DNA from: Siphonobacter sp. SORGH_AS_0500
Lineage (GTDB): Bacteria; Bacteroidota; Bacteroidia; Cytophagales; Spirosomataceae
Direction of reading: 5' to 3'
Length of the DNA: 64,000 nt
NCBI RefSeq assembly: GCF_002838835.1
Contig: NZ_NHPP01000008.1
Coordinates: forward strand, 62,001-126,000
Shown: positions 56,119-64,000 of the stretch, in pieces
Numbering within the stretch: the stretch's first letter is position 1
Layout of the letters: every line of letters starts with the position of its first letter
The notes under the pieces: generated by a model
Database searches by the model: none
What the model was told of the DNA's origin: nothing
The model's input: the letters and a program-made list of their open reading frames with translations, nothing else
Position numbers and translations under genes: made by a program

Positions 56119-56910
56119 ATGATTTATCTCAAAACTGACGAGGAGATTGAATTAATCAAAATCAGTGCTCAGGTTTTGGGTAAGGCTCACGCGGAAGTAG
56201 CTAAACTGATTAATCCAGGAGTTACCACAAAAGAACTCGATAAAGTAGCGGAGGAATTTATTCGCGACCATAAGGGTTCTCCTTCTTTCAAAGGATATAA
56301 CGGCTTTCCTGCAGCACTTTGCATTTCAGTAAATGAAGTAGTCGTGCACGGTTTTCCTAGCGGATACCGATTAAAGGAAGGTGATATCATCTCAGTTGAT
56401 TGTGGTGTCTTTTTGAATGATTACCATTCGGACAGTGCTTTTACCTATCCCGTAGGAGAAGTAAAACCTGAAGTCAAGGCCCTTTTGAAAAGAACGTATG
56501 AGTCTCTTTTTCAGGGAATAGACAAAGCCGTTGCTGGCAACCGGATTGGTGATATTGGTTTTGCAGTACAAAGTTATGTGGAGCAGTTTGGTTACGGAGT
56601 GGTCCGGGAGTTAGTCGGACATGGTGTAGGCAAATTTCTTCATGAAGGCCCGGAAGTCCCCAATTATGGAAGACGTGGTCAGGGACCTCAATTGAAAGAA
56701 GGTATGACCTTAGCAATTGAGCCTATGATTACCCTGGGTAAACGTAGTGTAGTACAAGAAAAAGATGGATGGACTATCCGTACAAGCGATCGCCTGCCTG
56801 CAGCTCATTTTGAGCATACGGTAGCGATTCGTAAAGGAAAAGCTGAGATCTTAACTACCTTCGAATACATTGAGCAAGTCCTGGCTGAAAGAAGTATGGC
56901 CATCGCATAA
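56119..56910 (+). CDS. map: type I methionine aminopeptidase
   Basis: Removes the initiator methionine from nascent proteins; uses two metal ions. 263 residues. The metal ligands lie in ISVDCGVFLNDYHSDSAFTY (two Asp), VGHGVGKFLHEGPEVPNY (His) and LAIEPMITLGK and AAHFEHTVAI (Glu residues). Shares the operon with secY and infA, as in many bacteria. Confidence 0.97.
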   Translation: MIYLKTDEEIELIKISAQVLGKAHAEVAKLINPGVTTKELDKVAEEFIRDHKGSPSFKGYNGFPAALCISVNEVVVHGFPSGYRLKEGDIISVDCGVFLNDYHSDSAFTYPVGEVKPEVKALLKRTYESLFQGIDKAVAGNRIGDIGFAVQSYVEQFGYGVVRELVGHGVGKFLHEGPEVPNYGRRGQGPQLKEGMTLAIEPMITLGKRSVVQEKDGWTIRTSDRLPAAHFEHTVAIRKGKAEILTTFEYIEQVLAERSMAIA

Positions 56911-56913
56911 ACA

Positions 56914-56958
56914 TTAGGATAGGGCGAGTACTTCTTAACATTATTATCCCTATCCTAA
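56914..56958 (+). other. perfect 11-bp stem-loop between map and infA
   Basis: TTAGGATAGGG (56914-56924) with CCCTATCCTAA (56948-56958), loop of 23. No T-run. Confidence 0.7.
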
Positions 56959-56967
56959 GCCAAAAAC

Positions 56968-57186
56968 ATGGCAAAGCAAAGCTCTATAACTACTGACGGA
57001 ATCATTTTAGAAGCATTATCCAATGCAATGTTTCGGGTTCAGCTCGAAAACAAGCACGAAGTAATCGCTCACATTTCTGGAAAGATGCGGATGCACTACA
57101 TCAAAATCCTTCCTGGAGATAAGGTGAGATTGGAAATGTCTCCTTATGATTTGTCCAAGGCTCGTATTACCTACCGTTACAAGTAA
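56968..57186 (+). CDS. infA: translation initiation factor IF-1
   Basis: Binds the A site of 30S during initiation; OB fold. 72 residues, the usual length: [20 protein letters not shown] and [20 protein letters not shown]. Start at ATG 9 bases after the 11-bp stem. Confidence 0.98.
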   Translation: MAKQSSITTDGIILEALSNAMFRVQLENKHEVIAHISGKMRMHYIKILPGDKVRLEMSPYDLSKARITYRYK

Positions 57187-57248
57187 TCAAATTGGTTTCC
57201 ATTTTTCAGGAGTTAACTGAAATCTGAAGACTGAAAAACTTGAATAAA

Positions 57249-57365
57249 ATGAAAGTTAAAGCTTCGATCAAAAAGCGTAGTGCTGATTGCAAAGTAATTC
57301 GTCGCAAAGGAAAGCTCTTCGTGATCAACAAGAAAAACCCTAAGTTCAAACAACGTCAAGGTTAA
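57249..57365 (+). CDS. rpmJ: 50S ribosomal protein L36, zinc-free form
   Basis: A 38-residue protein: [20 protein letters not shown] then [18 protein letters not shown]. The classical form carries a Cys3-His zinc site; here only Cys14 remains and the other ligands are replaced, so it is the C-minus form common in this phylum. Just after the L36 spacer with short TTTTTCAG/CTGAAAAA pairing (57204-57236). Confidence 0.97.
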   Translation: MKVKASIKKRSADCKVIRRKGKLFVINKKNPKFKQRQG

Positions 57366-57405
57366 TTCCGCTCGATTTTGAGCGTACAAACTTATCCGAC
57401 CAAAT

Positions 57406-57783
57406 ATGGCTCGTATTGCAGGGGTAGACATTCCCGACAAAAAGCGAGGAGAAATCGCTCTCACGTACATCTTCGGCATCGGCCGTAGCTTGTCTCGCAC
57501 TATTTTAGCTAAAGCTGGCGTTAGCGTTGATAAAAAAGCTGGCGAATGGAATGATGAAGAATCAACCGCGATTCGTAACGTCATTAGTTCTGAATACAAG
57601 ACGGAAGGTCCTTTGCGTTCAGAAATCCAATTAAACATCAAACGTTTGATGGATATCGGATGTTACCGTGGTCTTCGTCACCGTAAAGGATTACCACTCC
57701 GTGGTCAGAAAACGAAGAACAACTCTCGTACTCGGAAAGGTAAGCGTAAGACGGTTGCTAACAAGAAGAAAGCAACGAAATAA
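57406..57783 (+). CDS. rpsM: 30S ribosomal protein S13
   Basis: Head protein bridging to the large subunit and to tRNA. 125 residues: [20 protein letters not shown] and [20 protein letters not shown], which is the usual C-terminal RNA-binding segment. 40 bases after rpmJ. Confidence 0.98.
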   Translation: MARIAGVDIPDKKRGEIALTYIFGIGRSLSRTILAKAGVSVDKKAGEWNDEESTAIRNVISSEYKTEGPLRSEIQLNIKRLMDIGCYRGLRHRKGLPLRGQKTKNNSRTRKGKRKTVANKKKATK

Positions 57784-57787
57784 TTAG

Positions 57788-57827
57788 TTTAAGTTTAAAG
57801 TTTGAGTAATCAGGCTTTAAACTTAAA
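57788..57827 (+). other. perfect 13-bp stem-loop between rpsM and rpsK
   Basis: TTTAAGTTTAAAG (57788-57800) with CTTTAAACTTAAA (57815-57827), loop of 14. A second pairing GTTTGAG (57800-57806) with CTCAAAC (57829-57835) competes with it. Confidence 0.72.
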
Positions 57828-57848
57828 ACTCAAACAACACCATCAGAA

Positions 57849-58244
57849 ATGGCTCAGGCAAAACGGAAAGACAAAGCCAAAAAGCGGGTCGTAGTGGTAG
57901 AACCTGTTGGACAGGTTCACATCAGAGCTACGTTTAACAACATTATCATTTCAATTACCAACAACCAAGGTCAGGTAATTTCATGGGCTTCGGCTGGTAA
58001 AATGGGCTTCAAGGGTTCTAAAAAGAACACTCCTTATGCGGCTCAAGTTGCTGCTGCCAACTGTGCTCAGGTTGCTCATGAAGCTGGTATGCGTAAAGCT
58101 GAGGTTTTCGTAAAAGGACCCGGTTCAGGACGTGAATCAGCAATCCGTACGATCCAAGGTTCAGGTATTGAGGTAACGTTGATTAAAGACATTACTCCCC
58201 TGCCACACAACGGCTGTCGTCCTCCTAAGCGTCGTCGCGTTTAG
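57849..58244 (+). CDS. rpsK: 30S ribosomal protein S11
   Basis: Platform protein of the small subunit. 131 residues: [20 protein letters not shown] and [20 protein letters not shown], ending CRPPKRRRV. The 171-base spacer after it has GGTGATT with AATCACC at about 58287 and 58322. Confidence 0.98.
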   Translation: MAQAKRKDKAKKRVVVVEPVGQVHIRATFNNIIISITNNQGQVISWASAGKMGFKGSKKNTPYAAQVAAANCAQVAHEAGMRKAEVFVKGPGSGRESAIRTIQGSGIEVTLIKDITPLPHNGCRPPKRRRV

Positions 58245-58415
58245 TTAACGACGAGTACGCTTACTCTATTTAGGTTCCACTGGTTGGTGATTATCAGTAT
58301 CGGGCCGAACAATTAATCAAACAATCACCTTGTCTTTTTGACAACTCAAAAGATACAGGAAACAGGATAGATTCCAGGAGTATAACTTCAGAAGTATCCG
58401 ATCCAACACATTTTC

Positions 58416-59024
58416 ATGGCACGTTACACAGGTCCCAAGGCAAAAATCTCTCGTCGTTTCGGCGATGCAGCCGTTCTCGGTGGAGGTAAAGCTGTTTCTC
58501 GCAAGAACTATGGTCCCGGCCAACATGGCAAGGGCAAGCGGGGTAAAAAGTCCGAATACTCTCTCCAATTGCAAGAAAAGCAAAAGGTGAAATATACTTA
58601 CGGTATCTTGGAAAGACAATTCGAAAATCTTTTCCATAAAGCAGCCGTACGTGAAGGTATCACAGGTGAAAACCTGCTGAAATTATGCGAAGCTCGTCTG
58701 GATAACACGGTTTACCGTTTAGGTATTGCTCCTACGCGTCGTGCGGCCCGTCAGTTAGTAGTTCACAAACACATCGTTGTTGACGGTGAAATTGTAAACG
58801 TACCTTCTTATTCTTTGCGTCCTGGTCAATTGATCTCAGTACGTGAGAAATCAAAATCTCTTGAAGCAGTTCAGAATAGCTTAGCTGGCCGTAACACAAA
58901 ACGTTACAACTGGTTAGAGTGGGAAAATTCTGAATTACAAGGTAAGTTTGTAACTTACCCAGAACGCGACCAGATTCCTGAGAGCTTCAACGAGCAGGCA
59001 ATCGTCGAATTGTACTCGAAGTAA
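58416..59024 (+). CDS. rpsD: 30S ribosomal protein S4
   Basis: Assembly-initiating protein; in E. coli it represses the alpha operon. 202 residues: [20 protein letters not shown], and the S4 fold with [20 protein letters not shown] and the S4 RNA-binding domain [20 protein letters not shown]. No zinc-binding cysteines at the N-terminus. A strong stem-loop lies between it and rpoA. Confidence 0.98.
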   Translation: MARYTGPKAKISRRFGDAAVLGGGKAVSRKNYGPGQHGKGKRGKKSEYSLQLQEKQKVKYTYGILERQFENLFHKAAVREGITGENLLKLCEARLDNTVYRLGIAPTRRAARQLVVHKHIVVDGEIVNVPSYSLRPGQLISVREKSKSLEAVQNSLAGRNTKRYNWLEWENSELQGKFVTYPERDQIPESFNEQAIVELYSK

Positions 59025-59044
59025 TTAGGGTCGAATATATTTCC

Positions 59045-59116
59045 TCTGGAGTTCTCCAGAGCCTTGTTATCGACCATGGAGGATTGGAAGATGGATTGGT
59101 CCATCTTTCAATCCTT
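59045..59116 (+). other. two stacked stem-loops between rpsD and rpoA
   Basis: First: CTCTGGAG (59045-59052) with CTCCAGAG (59055-59062). Second: 16-bp stem AGGATTGGAAGATGGA (59081-59096) with TCCATCTTTCAATCCT (59101-59116), one G-U pair, tetraloop TTGG. No terminator T-run. Possibly an S4-type control or processing site. Confidence 0.75.
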
Positions 59117-59166
59117 TGCGTCGTCAAGGTTAACCATCCAAGTATTACGCTAAAAACCCAATCCGT

Positions 59167-60156
59167 ATGTCAATACTCGCGTTCCAAATGCCCGACAAAG
59201 TCGTAATGGAAAAAGCCAACGACTTTCACGGTGTATTTGAGTTTAAGCCTTTGGAAAAGGGCTACGGTGTCACGATTGGCAATGCCCTCCGTCGGATCCT
59301 GCTCTCCTCTCTGGAAGGTTACGCCATCACAAGCGTAAAGTTCTCAGGGGTGCTGCATGAGTTCTCTTCCATTGAAGGTGTAATGGAAGATGTAACTGAT
59401 ATTATTCTGAATCTGAAGCAGGTTCGTTTCAAAGCGGCCTCTGAAGTACTGGATAATAAGATTAACGTGAAGGTGAAAAACCAAAAGGTTCTGACTGCCG
59501 GAGACATCCAGAAGTTCACTCCTTACTTCACCATTCTTAATCCCGAATTAGAACTTCTCCATATCGACGAGTCTAAGGAATTAGACATTGAATTGATCCT
59601 GGAAAAAGGTCGTGGATACGTTCCTGCGGACGAGCCTCGTACAACGGAATTATCTTTCGGTCATATTGCTATTGATGCTATTTATACGCCCATTAAAAAC
59701 GTAAAATATAGCATCGAAAACTTCCGCGTTGAACAACGGACGGATTACGAGAAACTGATCATTGAAGTAATGACTGATGGCTCGATCCACCCCGAAGACG
59801 CATTGAAAGGTGCCGCTTACATCCTGATTCAACACTTCATGTTGTTCAGCGATCAAACGATGACTTTCGAAACGGTTAAACCAGAAGAAGAAAATGTAGT
59901 GGATGAGGAATTCCTGCACATGCGGAAATTACTCAAAACTCCTCTGCAAGATCTGGATCTTTCGGTTCGTGCGTACAACTGTTTAAAATCAGCTGACGTT
60001 CGTTCCTTAGGTGATCTGGTGAAACTGGAAATCTCTGATATGATGAAGTTCCGCAACTTCGGTAAGAAATCTCTTACGGAGTTGGAGCAACTAGTAGCAG
60101 ATAAAAATCTTCACTTCGGAATGGACGTGGCTAAGTACCGTCTGGAAGAAGAATAG
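59167..60156 (+). CDS. rpoA: RNA polymerase alpha subunit
   Basis: Assembly and regulator-contact subunit of RNA polymerase. 329 residues: N-terminal domain [20 protein letters not shown], a flexible linker after about 235, and C-terminal domain [20 protein letters not shown] with [18 protein letters not shown]. Normal length and both domains are complete. Preceded by the double stem-loop; rplQ follows after another branched hairpin. Confidence 0.98.
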   Translation: MSILAFQMPDKVVMEKANDFHGVFEFKPLEKGYGVTIGNALRRILLSSLEGYAITSVKFSGVLHEFSSIEGVMEDVTDIILNLKQVRFKAASEVLDNKINVKVKNQKVLTAGDIQKFTPYFTILNPELELLHIDESKELDIELILEKGRGYVPADEPRTTELSFGHIAIDAIYTPIKNVKYSIENFRVEQRTDYEKLIIEVMTDGSIHPEDALKGAAYILIQHFMLFSDQTMTFETVKPEEENVVDEEFLHMRKLLKTPLQDLDLSVRAYNCLKSADVRSLGDLVKLEISDMMKFRNFGKKSLTELEQLVADKNLHFGMDVAKYRLEEE

Positions 60157-60165
60157 TAGATTTGC

Positions 60166-60210
60166 AATTGGTTAGGGATGTTAGCGTTGGCTAACCATTT
60201 CTAACCAATT
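60166..60210 (+). other. branched attenuator-like hairpin between rpoA and rplQ
   Basis: AATTGGTTAG (60166-60175) pairs perfectly with CTAACCAATT (60201-60210), inner stem GTTAGC/GCTAAC, followed by TTTAT. It looks like a weak Rho-independent terminator, which could lower rplQ relative to rpoA. Confidence 0.65.
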
Positions 60211-60318
60211 TTTATAAACATCGAACGGGCAGCACTCGATAGTTTTTTCAATCAATTCGTAATAGGTGGGGCAGTAGATCGCTGCAAACTGGTGTCCTGA
60301 CCGCAACTTACGACTCCC

Positions 60319-60885
60319 ATGAGACACGGGAAAAAATTTAACCACTTAGGCCGTCAGGCTTCACATCGTAGCTCTTTATTAGCTAACCTGACTATTTCTT
60401 TAATTCTTCACAAACGTATCGAGACTACTTTAGCTAAAGCGAAAGAACTTCGTAAATATGCTGAGCCTCTGATCAACCGTGCTAAAGAAGATACTACACA
60501 CAACCGTCGTACGGTATTTAGCTATCTTCAAAGCAAAGAAGCCGTTAAAGAATTGTTCAGTACCGTAGCTGAGAAAGTAGCGGATCGTCCCGGTGGATAC
60601 ACGCGTATCATCAAGTTGGGTAACCGTTTAGGTGATAACGCTGAAGTAGCTTTGATCGAGCTGGTTGATTTCAACGAAATCTACAGTGCGAAAGAAGTGG
60701 AAGAAAAGAAAACGACTCGTCGTAGCCGTCGTGGTACAGGTGCTAAAAAAACAACTGAAGATACGCCTTCTGCTGAAGTAGTAGAAACAATCCCAGTTGC
60801 AGCTGCTGCTGAAGAAGCTCCTGCTACGGAAGAGCAAGCTCCTGAAGCTCCTGCTTCAGAAGAAGAAAAGAAAAACGAAGAATAG
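60319..60885 (+). CDS. rplQ: 50S ribosomal protein L17 with acidic C-terminal tail
   Basis: Tunnel-exit protein of the large subunit. 188 residues, against roughly 125 in many bacteria: residues 1-120 are a normal L17 ([20 protein letters not shown]), followed by a 68-residue tail rich in Lys/Arg first ([17 protein letters not shown]) and then Glu and Ala ([20 protein letters not shown]). Low-complexity tails here are seen in related bacteria; function unknown. Ends the ribosomal block. Confidence 0.95.
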   Translation: MRHGKKFNHLGRQASHRSSLLANLTISLILHKRIETTLAKAKELRKYAEPLINRAKEDTTHNRRTVFSYLQSKEAVKELFSTVAEKVADRPGGYTRIIKLGNRLGDNAEVALIELVDFNEIYSAKEVEEKKTTRRSRRGTGAKKTTEDTPSAEVVETIPVAAAAEEAPATEEQAPEAPASEEEKKNEE

Positions 60886-60904
60886 TCTTCATTTCTGAGT
60901 AATG

Positions 60905-60938
60905 AAAAAAGGTAGAGAGCGATCTCTACCTTTTTTTT
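60905..60938. terminator. bidirectional terminator ending the ribosomal operon
   Basis: GGTAGAGA (60911-60918) with TCTCTACC (60923-60930), flanked by A6 and T8. The stop codon of the convergent minus-strand amidohydrolase overlaps its right end. Confidence 0.92.
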
Positions 60939-62373
60939 ATAAAACTTTGCGATAATCAAAAGGTGGTTGCCGATCACCAATCAGAGGTTTGTACTGAAAT
61001 TCTGCCCCACGGCGTTTGGCTAGTTCTTCTTTCGCCTGTTTAATAATAGCAGGGTTACTAAACAGTTGAGCTCCTGAGAGGGCAATAATTTTAGCAGCAT
61101 TACTCATTCCTTTAAAGCCAATACTCATTCCGTCGGCAGCAGTGGCCTGCCAGGTATGAGCAGCCGTTCCCGGTACCCAGGTGGCCGTTGACAACCCTGC
61201 TGTTGGTACTAGCCAGCTAACGTCTCCTACGTCGGTAGAGGCAGGAAAGTAACCCATTTTAAAGGGTTGAACCGTGGCTGCTTCGGAAAGGGGGGCAACT
61301 TTTCCCTCGAAAGATTCCCGCAGCTTGGTGGCAAATTCCATTTCAGCAGGGGTATAGATCACACCACCGACTTTCTGCAAACTGGCATCCATTACTTTGG
61401 ACAGGGTTTCGTTGGGTAATAAATTGAAAAGTCCTGATTGTACTTCTACCTCCATTCGAGTGCCGGTTCCCTGGGCTGCCCCTTTGGCTGCTTCCACCAC
61501 ACGATCCCAGATTTTTTCCGTTTCCTCTACATCAGGATGACGAACCACGTACTCTACTTCCGCATAATCGGGAACAACGTTAGCGGCTAAACCACCTTTG
61601 GTAATGACATAATGAATCCGTGATTTTTCGGGAACGTGTTCCCGCATCAGGTTCACCATGTAATTCATCGCTTCTACGCCATCAAGAGCCGAACGGCCCC
61701 GGTCGGGAGCGGCGGCAGCGTGAGCCGTTTTTCCGTAAAAACGAAATAGTCCTGATTTTACCGCCAGACAGGTAGTAGCCGAAGCATTATTACTAGTGCC
61801 TGGATGCCAGTGTAAAACTGCGTCTACGTCATCAAAAAGACCACTGCGGGCCATGAACACTTTTCCTCCACCCCCTTCTTCGGCAGGTGTTCCGTATAAG
61901 CGAATCGTGCCAGCCTGTTTGGTTTGAATCATCCAATCTTTCAAGGCTATGGCCGCAGCTACCGAAGCCGTTCCGAATAAATTATGGCCGCAACCGTGTC
62001 CCGATGCCCCTTCTTTTAATGGTTTTTGAACCGGTACGGAATCCTGGGACAAACCTGGTAAGGCATCGTACTCAGCTAAAATGCCAATAATGGGTTTGCC
62101 GCTACCGTATGAAGCTACGAAAGCCGTTGGAATATTTGCGGCATTGGATTGAATCTGAAATCCAGATTTCTGTAATGTTTCTTTAAGCAAAGCGGAGCTT
62201 TTCGATTCCTGATAACCCAGTTCAGCGAAACCCCAGATTTGTCGGGCCACCTGGCAATAATCCTGATACTTTTTGTCAATCTGATTTAGAAGATACTGCT
62301 GGCTATTGTCTTTCTGAGCCTGTGCAGCCCAACTGCCTAGCAGTAAAACTGCGAGATAGAAGTATTTTTTCAT
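60937..62373 (-). CDS. M20-family amidohydrolase, secreted (AbgB-like), copy 1
   Basis: A periplasmic or secreted zinc amidohydrolase, 478 residues, signal peptide MKKYFYLAVLLLGSWAAQA. Metal site motifs: GHGCGHNLFGTASVAAAIAL and RLYGTPAEEGGGGKVFMA, plus LHWHPGTSNNAS and ADGMSIGFKGMSNAAK near the end. It belongs with p-aminobenzoyl-glutamate-type and acylamino acid hydrolases, but the true substrate is not shown. It lies 43 bases downstream of its paralogue on the same strand. Confidence 0.88.
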   Translation of the reverse strand: MKKYFYLAVLLLGSWAAQAQKDNSQQYLLNQIDKKYQDYCQVARQIWGFAELGYQESKSSALLKETLQKSGFQIQSNAANIPTAFVASYGSGKPIIGILAEYDALPGLSQDSVPVQKPLKEGASGHGCGHNLFGTASVAAAIALKDWMIQTKQAGTIRLYGTPAEEGGGGKVFMARSGLFDDVDAVLHWHPGTSNNASATTCLAVKSGLFRFYGKTAHAAAAPDRGRSALDGVEAMNYMVNLMREHVPEKSRIHYVITKGGLAANVVPDYAEVEYVVRHPDVEETEKIWDRVVEAAKGAAQGTGTRMEVEVQSGLFNLLPNETLSKVMDASLQKVGGVIYTPAEMEFATKLRESFEGKVAPLSEAATVQPFKMGYFPASTDVGDVSWLVPTAGLSTATWVPGTAAHTWQATAADGMSIGFKGMSNAAKIIALSGAQLFSNPAIIKQAKEELAKRRGAEFQYKPLIGDRQPPFDYRKVL

Positions 62374-62416
62374 GCAAAAATTGATTAGTTAAGGGATGAA
62401 ATAGGTACTGATCATG

Positions 62417-63862
62417 TTACTTCCGGTAATCCAAAGCGGGCTTGCGATCACCCAGTAACGCTTCGTATTTAAAGTTTTTACCCCGTAATTCCTCCCATTC
62501 TTCTTTCGCTTTTTTCACTAAAGAAGGATCATTATAGAGATCAATTGCAGTTAATGCGAGGGTTTTTGCTGCGACCATCATTCCTTTCACGCCAATGCTG
62601 GTACCACCAGCGGCTACCGCCTGCCAGCTATGAGCCGCCGTTCCCGGAACCCAGGTAGCGGTCGTTAACCCTACGGTTGGTACCACCCAGCTGACATCCC
62701 CGACATCAGTAGAGGCAGACCCTAATAAACTGGCTGCCGAGTAAGGAGCGATTTGCTGAGCCGTGCCGCGTTTAGGTAGGGAGCCAAAAGAAGCTCCGAA
62801 CGTTTCTGAAATCTTATCGGCAAATTGCTGTTCGGCAGGGGTGTAGGTAAAGCCCCCAACAGCTTCCAGATTTTTGTGCATAACGCTGGATAAAGCGTCT
62901 ACGGAAAGCAGGTTATACACCCCACCAATTACTTCCAGCTCCATTTGTGTTTCTGTACCCAGAGCGGCTCCTTCGGCAGCTTTAGTAATGCGTTTCCAAA
63001 CGTTTTGTAAGATACTCCGGTCCTTATGACGGGCATAGTAATAGACTTCAGCAAAATCGGGCACTACGTTGGGAGCTTCACCGCCCTTGGTAATGATGTA
63101 ATGAATTCGGGTGTCCTGTGGAATGTGTTCCCGCATCATGTTCACCATGTCATTCATGGCTTCTACACCATCTAGAGCGGAACGACCGCGTTCGGGAGCC
63201 GCAGCGGCGTGAGCGGCAATACCTTTAAATCTGAATTTGCCCGAAATATTAGCTAGTGAAGAAGAAGGATTAGCGGCATTCGCATCGCCCGGATGCCAGT
63301 GCAATGCCACGTCGGTATCATTGAAAATTCCATCCCGAACCAGATATACCTTACCCGAACCTCCTTCTTCTGCGGGTGTTCCGATGAGTTTTATGGTTCC
63401 AGTTTTGCCGGATTGTTTAAGCCAGTCTTTTACCGCAATGGCAGCTGCGGATGAACCCGTTCCGAACAAATGGTGACCACAGGCATGACCCGCCCGCTGA
63501 CCCTCAATGACCTTACGTTCGGGGGTAGCTTCCTGAGCCAGTCCGGGTAAGGCGTCGTATTCAGCCAGAATGCTAATGACAGGCTTTCCGCTTCCGTAGG
63601 TGGCAATGAAGGCCGTCGGAATACCCGCCACGCCTGATTCAATGCTAAACCCAGCCTTTTTTAACTCCGCCTGCAAAAGAGCGGAGCTTTTCGTTTCCTG
63701 GTAACCTACTTCGGCGTAATCCCAGATTTTTTGGGATATAGCCCCGTAGTAGTCCGTTTTGTCCTGCAGACTGGAAATAACTTTCTGCTTGTCGGCTTGA
63801 GCCTGAGAAAAGCCTATGGTAAGGGCAAGCATACCGAAACTAAGGAGGATTTGCTTATTCAT
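62417..63862 (-). CDS. M20-family amidohydrolase, secreted (AbgB-like), copy 2
   Basis: A close paralogue of the downstream gene, 481 residues, signal peptide MNKQILLSFGMLALTIGFSQAQ. Motifs match copy 1: GHACGHHLFGTGSSAAAIAV, KLIGTPAEEGGSGKVYLV, LHWHPGDANAANP, and STDVGDVSWVVPTVGLTTAT (with the DVGDVSW motif near the end). The tandem pair looks like a duplication, probably acting on related amides from outside the cell. Its promoter should lie at 63863-64000, where no clear -7 box was found. Confidence 0.88.
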   Translation of the reverse strand: MNKQILLSFGMLALTIGFSQAQADKQKVISSLQDKTDYYGAISQKIWDYAEVGYQETKSSALLQAELKKAGFSIESGVAGIPTAFIATYGSGKPVISILAEYDALPGLAQEATPERKVIEGQRAGHACGHHLFGTGSSAAAIAVKDWLKQSGKTGTIKLIGTPAEEGGSGKVYLVRDGIFNDTDVALHWHPGDANAANPSSSLANISGKFRFKGIAAHAAAAPERGRSALDGVEAMNDMVNMMREHIPQDTRIHYIITKGGEAPNVVPDFAEVYYYARHKDRSILQNVWKRITKAAEGAALGTETQMELEVIGGVYNLLSVDALSSVMHKNLEAVGGFTYTPAEQQFADKISETFGASFGSLPKRGTAQQIAPYSAASLLGSASTDVGDVSWVVPTVGLTTATWVPGTAAHSWQAVAAGGTSIGVKGMMVAAKTLALTAIDLYNDPSLVKKAKEEWEELRGKNFKYEALLGDRKPALDYRK

Positions 63863-64000
63863 AAAAGAAATAAAAATGAAATTTAGTCAATAGGGTATAG
63901 AAAGTTTAGCTTCTCTGTCCCTCACATTATCAGGAATGCGTATAGCAGAAAATCGAATAAATCGCTAGTATCTGCTATTTGATACTACTAATCAACTGCT

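Overview
The window is chromosomal DNA of a member of the Bacteroidota, most likely of the order Cytophagales. The evidence is a complete porP-gldK-gldL-gldM-gldN cluster for type IX secretion and gliding, a second PorP/SprF protein, the Bacteroidota-specific GlmU-like enzyme, a DUF4271-hemD pair, a zinc-ligand-free ribosomal protein L36, weak Shine-Dalgarno sites, and several -7 boxes of the Bacteroidota type TAnnTTTG. No tRNA, rRNA, CRISPR array, insertion sequence, prophage or integrase was seen; this is mostly core genome.

Layout. 1-7.2 kb: end of isocitrate dehydrogenase, a tiny acidic protein, a frameshifted GlmU-like enzyme, an NAD(P)-binding protein, sucD, and a DUF4271-hemD pair. 7.3-14.4 kb: the PorP-GldKLMN cluster, convergent with a second porP. 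14.8-24.9 kb: a TonB-dependent receptor, a small membrane protein, glxK-uvrC, and a long VCBS/ASPIC protein split by a frameshift. 25.1-34.1 kb: PBP1A, a macroglobulin/plug protein, a frameshifted thiamine pyrophosphokinase, coaX, an outer membrane protein, lptC, and a lipoprotein cytochrome c. 34.4-44.1 kb: an MsbA-like ABC exporter, trmB, a SNF2 helicase, trehalase, dnaN and a periplasmic thioredoxin. 44.9-60.9 kb: one long ribosomal superoperon (S10-spc-alpha type, but starting at rplC), with secY, map, infA and rpoA. 60.9-63.9 kb: two tandem M20 amidohydrolases.

How the genes work together. GldL/GldM form the proton-driven motor of the type IX system, GldK/GldN the periplasmic ring, and PorP/SprF proteins assist cargo display. 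SucD and isocitrate dehydrogenase serve the TCA cycle, HemD haem synthesis, CoaX and thiamine pyrophosphokinase cofactor supply, and LptC, PBP1A and the MsbA-like exporter the envelope. The ribosomal block supplies 21 ribosomal proteins plus translocon, initiation factor and RNA polymerase alpha.

I found no convincing new multi-gene system. The best leads are: strong stem-loops, mostly perfect, in many spacers of the ribosomal operon; a nested palindromic (REP/BIME-like) element at 18.27-18.37 kb; a Gly/Arg/Asn-rich RGG tail on ribosomal protein S3; an 800-nt gene-poor leader region ahead of rplC; and three sORF candidates. Three genes are each broken by one missing base, two of them in 5-nt homopolymers, which looks more like sequence error than decay.
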